Assembly (NCBI RefSeq): GCF_964275005.1
Contig: NC_092702.1
Coordinates: 32,402,726 to 32,466,725, forward strand
Origin: Diadema setosum
Taxonomy: Eukaryota > Echinodermata > Echinoidea > Diadematoida > Diadematidae
DNA length: 64,000 nt
Direction: 5' to 3'
The notes below the pieces were generated by a model, which did not search any database, was not told the DNA's origin, and saw only the letters and a program-made list of their open reading frames with translations. The position numbers and the translations under genes were made by a program. Below, piece after piece: positions 58,401-64,000 of this stretch. The stretch's first letter is position 1. Every line of letters starts with the position of its first letter.

Positions 58401-61400
58401 GAGGAAGATGACCCAATGGTTCTATCCCACTCCTGTACCCCCCTCCCCCTCCCCCTCCCCTCCTCCCCCACTCCCTCCCTTTATCCTCCTGCGCCCTGTT
58501 AACCGCATCATTTAAATTCATTACAACCAGGAGACCGTGACATGAAGCATCGGTCATAAATATATTCTGTGTTTTGAAGATGATTTGCGGCGAGCTATCT
58601 TTATTTTCCACGTGCATGGTATACTGATGAGAAATATTTACTATCCTGCACAATCTTGTTCAATTTTGTAAAGAAGATAATTTTCCCTTCTTTCTCCACT
58701 TTTTTTTTGTTATTCCTCGACTGAAAGTGTCAATCAGAAATATTTGTTGCTCGTTTGCACGCTTTTACTGGCGTATAGCACAACGAACAGATCCTTTTAA
58801 CTTGTTGCTTCTCAGTACACTTTTCTATGAACCTAAAATATGGCTCGTCCGGTCCTTATTCACAAGGGAATAATGTAATTTACCTAATGTGTTTGAGACC
58901 ACAATGCTTAATGAAAAAAAAAAAGGTGCCATTCCCACGCTTGGTGGAGGCATGCATGTTGATGGTTTTCATCTCCTTTCCCTATATGGACGGCAGGTGG
59001 TTTGACGTCTAGATAACAGTCAACAGTCTTGAATGAATTTTCTCACAAACCCGTCTGCCTTCTCAGATATGACATTAACAAATGAAAGAAACAATAAGAA
59101 CAACAAGATAATCAATTTCAGCTCTCGTGAACGAAACAAAATGGATTACATAAAAATTTCTTTCCTGTCACATAAAAACTTGCCTTTAGATTTTGTGCAA
59201 CCACAACGGAAATGTCTGTGATATTTAATGACACAATAATGTCCCCTGAATTTCATTACAAGCGGTATCGTTTCTCTCATTAAAAATAGCATCCCTGTCT
59301 TATACTTCTTCAAATCGTCGAATGTTCTCTTGATGGTGCCAGATTCAGTGGGTTAAGTTTAATTTTTGACGGCTCAATGCATGGACACCCGTCCGCGGCG
59401 TGTGTGTTTTGTTTCCTTGAAGTTAAATTTTCTGATGCTTTCCATGCGCTGCCTCGCAGCGATTACGTAATGATGCGCAACAAAACGGAGCACTTATGCT
59501 CTGAGTGTTCCAACCATCATGTTCTGAAGAGGGCAGGACAGAGTGCTCGACGAAATGTCAACCCGCAAGTTACCGGCGATAGTTCTCGTCTGCCAAACTG
59601 CTACATTTCACCGTGAACTCTCCTTGCCCAAAAGCCCGTGTACGCGACTCGCGGCAGCTTGGAGGTGCTGAAAGCAACGAGAAGACACTCCTCAAGCTTC
59701 GAGCGAATTTCTAGTTTTAGCTCTCCTCTTCTCTTTTTTCCCCTTTGAGGACACCTTACACTTTCACAAGACTCCACGACACATTATGCCCCTGAGCAAT
59801 GATTTCTCAGTAGCTTCTGACGATACTGTTACATTTCATATTCCTATGTACGCTGTGTTCTTTATTTTTTTTTCCACGTTCGAGGACTCTTAAAGTTGGA
59901 TGCACTTGTTTACGATGAATCGCAAAACTTACAGCTGCGTTATCTGCCTGTGTAGTTAGTCCTCAATAACATCTAGCCATACCACACGTTCATTTGTTTT
60001 CGAGGGTCTGTTGGGTGGGCTAAACTTACTTGAATTCAATACACTATTAACCAACCACTTGCGCTCGGTGTTCCTGGTACGACCCACTACGAGCAAAGCT
60101 GACGTATCATAGTGTAACGTGTTGTCATATTTTCCCTCTTGGCAGCGATATATTAGAGAGACTAAAGGTGAAAGAAGAATGCTTTGAATTTTGCACCCAA
60201 GGCGTGTCATTTGACATTAGCAATGACAAATTTGGAAATCTAACAAATTGAACGAAAGGCGCAGAAAACACGTACAAATACAGGTAAACTGTCCTTGAAG
60301 AAAAACAAACAAACAAACTAAAAAAACAACAGAATTTCCGCCTGGGCAACTCGTTTTCCCCTAAGATTCCAGTGTGTGTATTTTTTGCTTCATTTTGTTT
60401 TCAGTTTAACCATTGTGTATCCTCAGAATGAGTTAAACTCATTGTATTTTGTTCGGTACGAAGCTTTAATTCTCCGATTGATTATGAGTAAAATGAATGA
60501 TAATGAGAATCCTGAAAAAATATCTCATCTGTATTCAAACGGTGATCCAGATTACCAAAAGGAGGATAGGGGAAGGGTTAACCCTTACCTGTGTATTAAG
60601 CCTATACGGATTAAAGAATTCAGTAAGGTTGGAACGATGTACTTACACCAAATAGGTTATGTGGTTAACAGGTCAGGACAAGTGTCTTTTTAATTGATGG
60701 ATTTGCCCTAGATTTCGGAGTGGCGTGTCATCTCTGTTTCAACATTAAAATCAAATCATCAGTTTTACTCCGTCGTCGTCCCATACAGCCATTAGACCAG
60801 ATCGTCTGATCGGACTGTATTGGACAACAAGATCCATTCGTTGTAAAAACCTCCAATCCCTCTAGATGGACTGTAATTGTTTTTCTTGTCTGTTTATCCT
60901 ATGGTGCATTTCCTGCGCAGTTCTTTCCCTTTGGGTGCCAGAGTGCATACTGGTAAATGATAGTTCTGCCCGCTTACAGATCCGGCGGGTTTGCAGATAC
61001 TTTTCCGTTTCCGTAGTAACTGCCTCTTTAGGTTGGTTGCCTTCTGCTGTCTTTTCTTTGGCTTGAGAAGAGCCTTGTTGGAACCTCAACAGCAGTGCTG
61101 AGAGGTAGGTTGGAGTCACGTATCAATTGGTTTCTCCTACTCAACTATGAGTTCGACAGGGATCCTTAAGAAGAAAGAATACACCTCATTTAGTGTCGAT
61201 CACATGACACACGTCGTCAGCATTATACTCTGAAAAGGTCCCAGATATGAAAGTTGAGAAAACTGAAAAAAGAGGTAATATGGCTGACCAAAACAAAAAG
61301 AAGACAGAAATCTGATGTTTGTTCGCAAAATCGAAGTTTGATATCTCAAGTACTTTCTGCCGAAATTTCAAAATGTAGGATCATTTTGGAAATTGTAATC

Positions 61401-61627
61401 TTTCCATTTCGTTGTGTGCGTTCTTCAGCTTTTATTCCTCTGCCATTTCGAATAGACCAAACCATCTTGCACACTGGCTTGATACAAGGACTTATACTTC
61501 AAAGTCGATTTCTCACAACTGTGTAATGCGGCCGTCCGTTTCTTTTTTTTTTTTACCTTTCTGCAGCAGGTTTTGGGAAATAATGTTAAACAAATCATAT
61601 TTTTCCACGGCATGAAAAAGGGGGATT

Positions 61628-61680
61628 GCAAGCAAGCAAACAAACAAACAAACAAACAAACAAACAAACAAACAAACAAG
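61628..61680 (+). repeat. (CAAA)n microsatellite
   Basis: About twelve CAAA/CAAG units. Confidence 0.95.
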
Positions 61681-61915
61681 AAGAACACACAACTGGTGAA
61701 TTGATGTTTTGGCACTTTGGCAGGGTTTGATGGTGAAGGGGTCACGTATACGATATATTAAAATAATGTAATATATGAGGAGGGAGGGGCATTGGTGCAA
61801 GAAGGTAAACCTAACGGGTTGGGGGAGGTGCGTCGCAGTGTGAAGTGCAATGAGTAAATGGGTTTGAGCAAACTCCGTAGGGTCAGAAACTAATCAATTA
61901 TTTCGTCCACTGCAG

Positions 61916-62102
61916 CAACATGGCACTCGTATCATCAGCAGCATCAGCGGCCGGCAACCACTTGTTGCATCGCTCAGGGGAAGACGAGAGCGTAGAGGGC
62001 AGTAAACAACAGACCGATGCTCCGACAGCACCACTACGTGGACCTGTGTTCATTTACCCCGGATGCCTGGGACGCTCTGGGGAGCATCGAATTGGTGTTT
62101 GA
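61916..62102 (+). CDS. Candidate coding exon of a gene at the right edge
   Basis: The acceptor TTTCGTCCACTGCAG is followed by CAACATGG, a favourable start context, and 60 codons (starts MALVSSAASAAGNHLLHRSG, ends LGRSGEHRIGV, TGA). The composition is GC-rich against AT-rich flanks. It may be a first coding exon leaving at a weak donor (ATTG/GTGTTT) or at GGCA/GTAAAC, or a terminal exon using the TGA. Product unknown. Confidence 0.35.
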
Positions 62103-63893
62103 TGATATTGCTATGACATGCATGCAGGACCAATCAATTCCTGGTGTATCCATATGACTCTCCCATCAGTATTACAATGAAGAGAATGCGTTTGTTCCAA
62201 AATAACGAGATCACCATCATAAAGGTCGAGTGAACTCACTAACCCCTTTTCACCCATGCTATGAAATATACCCCCCCCCAAAAAAAAACCCGAATTATTC
62301 GTGTGACCATTTATATTTGATAGCTTTCACCTTTGAGAATCTTTTCGTAAGTTTTAAAGCACACATAGCAATCATGTACTTTTTGCAAATTTGTATGTTA
62401 TTTTCCACTTCAACTTTTGTTCATCTCAAACAAATGGATTGTTTACGTTAACCTGGATAATTCTTTGCAAAGCCAATGAGATTTCGGAACTTCGTGTTGA
62501 GCTTTTTAAGGGAAACATACAGCAAGTAATAGAAAAAGATCACATGATAACAGTTGGTTGTCATTTATTGATTCTAACGATGAATACAACCTGTCGTTCT
62601 TGAAAGATTTCCACTGTATAACGAAAATGCTCACTATGACTATAGAATGATACCACAATTGACCATAAATCCGCTGACTAGGGATTGTTCTAATCGTGTT
62701 GTATATGTGCTACTGATTCCTCCCATAAAAATAAAGAAAACTCATCATTTACAGAACACATTTACAGATCACAGAAACTAGAAATAACGGCAATTAAAAT
62801 GTGCATGACGTCGATTTCCTATTCAGTCAACATGCTATAGTGAAAGACGATACAAATCATGACCAATGCTTTGACAAATAGAGAGAGAGAGAGAGAGAAA
62901 TAGGGAAAGAAAGGGGTGGGAAGGTTAGCTGATAGTGTGGAAAGTGGGAGATTTCACTATTGTGGACGGAAAAAAAAAACCCCAAACAAACAAACATCCT
63001 CCAGCGCTCAGCCATACACTTTGTATCTACGCCATTCCTTTGTGCTAGCAAATCATAGTCCACGAAGTAAGTCGCCTTGATAAGTTATACCAGGAAAATG
63101 CCACCCCCGTACATGCCTTGACGTTCCGTGAGTCAATTACTGGTGGTTGTACAAAGTTTGTTGAGCCACTGACTACAGGCAAAATGTCCGTCTAAAGTAA
63201 ATGTTTGCCAGTTTTTTGTTCTCATTACGCTTTCCTGTATTCGCTGTATCTGAATAGAGAGTTACTCTTCACTTCCATTCACAGCGATTCCGGCCGCCAC
63301 CTACACATCATTGATTTACATTGTGGTTGCTGCAAATAGAAGGGATCCTTGATATTGTTCTTTTTTCATTGAATTCTTGAATTCGTCGAATTCATTCCCA
63401 AGTCACCGTGTCTTCCAGAAATACAAAATTTGTTATACATTCCTAGAGAGCAAAGTCAATACATCTTGGTGTTCGGACAGGAGTTGAAGGAGTTGTGCTC
63501 GAAATACTGGCCCGACAATATTATCCGGACTCCTTCTTCTAGAGCCGCTTGATCTCTTTTTAAGCCTTTCAAACCTATCCCTAATTCTTCATCTTGAAAT
63601 TATGGCAATAATACGAGAATAAGAACTGCATGGTGCATCTCTATTACTATATCCTCGGAAAGAATGAATTGCCTGGCGTCGTGGCGATATAGGCTTGCCG
63701 TTTTGTTAATAGTATGGTTAAGATTTCCTAGTCTTCGTGGTGAGGAATTTTGGTTAAAGCATCTGTTGTTGTCTGTGTGTTTTAAGTAGCAATCATATTA
63801 TTTTTTTTTCTTTCGCTAATGATAACCAAACACTTTTAATGACCGATGATACTTCACTCATTACTACTATCATCTCTCATACTGATTCCTCAG
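62103..63893. other. Noncoding stretch between the two right-edge exon candidates
   Basis: AT-rich sequence with a (GA)n tract near 62880-62900. No exon or recognisable element found. Confidence 0.4.
62271..62288 (+). repeat. Poly(C)-poly(A) junction
   Basis: Nine C followed by nine A. Confidence 0.85.
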
Positions 63894-64000
63894 CATTGTC
63901 GCCTCTTTGGAATCGCCTCCAACTCCAACGCTGGGGCTGGGTGTCAACTTCAACAACCAAACTAAAACTCGGTCGCTTTGGATACCTGCACGCATCACAT
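63894..64000 (+). CDS. Candidate exon running off the right edge
   Basis: The acceptor CATACTGATTCCTCAG is followed by sequence open to the window end in two frames. The more protein-like frame reads IVASLESPPTPTLGLGVNFN (entering in phase 2). The other, which would fit a phase 1 exit from 61916-62102, reads LSPLWNRLQLQRWGW. Partial by truncation at the window edge. Confidence 0.35.

Larger units (their letters stand above)
40500..61915. other. Largely noncoding region
   Basis: Apart from weak exon candidates and the listed repeats, nothing here is supported as a gene. A stretch of higher GC at 53450-54020 and another at 59370-59700 (with a 79-codon frame) stand out in composition but lack splice or domain evidence. 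Confidence 0.45.

Noticed and set aside
59377-59616. 79-codon plus-strand frame with paired cysteines and His-His
   Set aside because: The block is GC-richer but has no acceptor or donor, and the cysteine spacing fits no known zinc finger.

Overview
The window reads as AT-rich, intron-containing animal DNA with low gene density. It carries many microsatellites, fold-back DNA transposons, tRNA-derived SINEs and LINE 3' ends. A glass-type zinc-finger gene (a family known from arthropods, annelids and echinoderms but not vertebrates) and the repeat style point to a marine invertebrate, most likely an echinoderm such as a sea urchin. This assignment is inference, not a database match. No LTR retroelement, retrovirus, Polinton, CRISPR array, rRNA or convincing tRNA gene was seen.

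Layout. 174-311 looks like the last coding exon of a gene that starts left of the window. 312-8796 is intergenic and rich in inverted-repeat elements, including two TTAA-flanked fold-back elements at 3508-3886 and 7492-8039 and a curious inverted array at 1131-1337. 8797-15731 (+) is the best-supported gene: a Glass orthologue of 535 residues in five coding exons, with five C-terminal C2H2 fingers and a plausible upstream promoter and noncoding exon.

21409-28811 (+) is a second gene, predicted at 945 residues in five coding exons whose splice phases all agree. I do not recognise its family. It has a ladder of QTS/TQTS motifs of the dynein light chain LC8 type and an RFX X-box-like site 144 bp before the start codon, so a ciliary or centrosomal role is a reasonable hypothesis. 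Its first intron holds a 1.7 kb nonautonomous DNA transposon with a perfect 8-bp target duplication, which itself contains a tandem array and a nested 294-bp palindrome.

36.0-40.5 kb carries, on the minus strand, the probable 3' exons of an unrecognised small protein. 41-61.9 kb is mostly noncoding, with simple repeats, a SINE, a LINE tail and one TATA-containing candidate promoter near 42.6 kb. At the right edge, 61916-62102 and 63894-64000 look like exons of a further plus-strand gene that continues out of the window.

The genes do not form an evident functional cluster. The two well-supported ones, a neural/photoreceptor-type transcription factor and a possible LC8-binding ciliary protein, lie head to tail about 5.8 kb apart.
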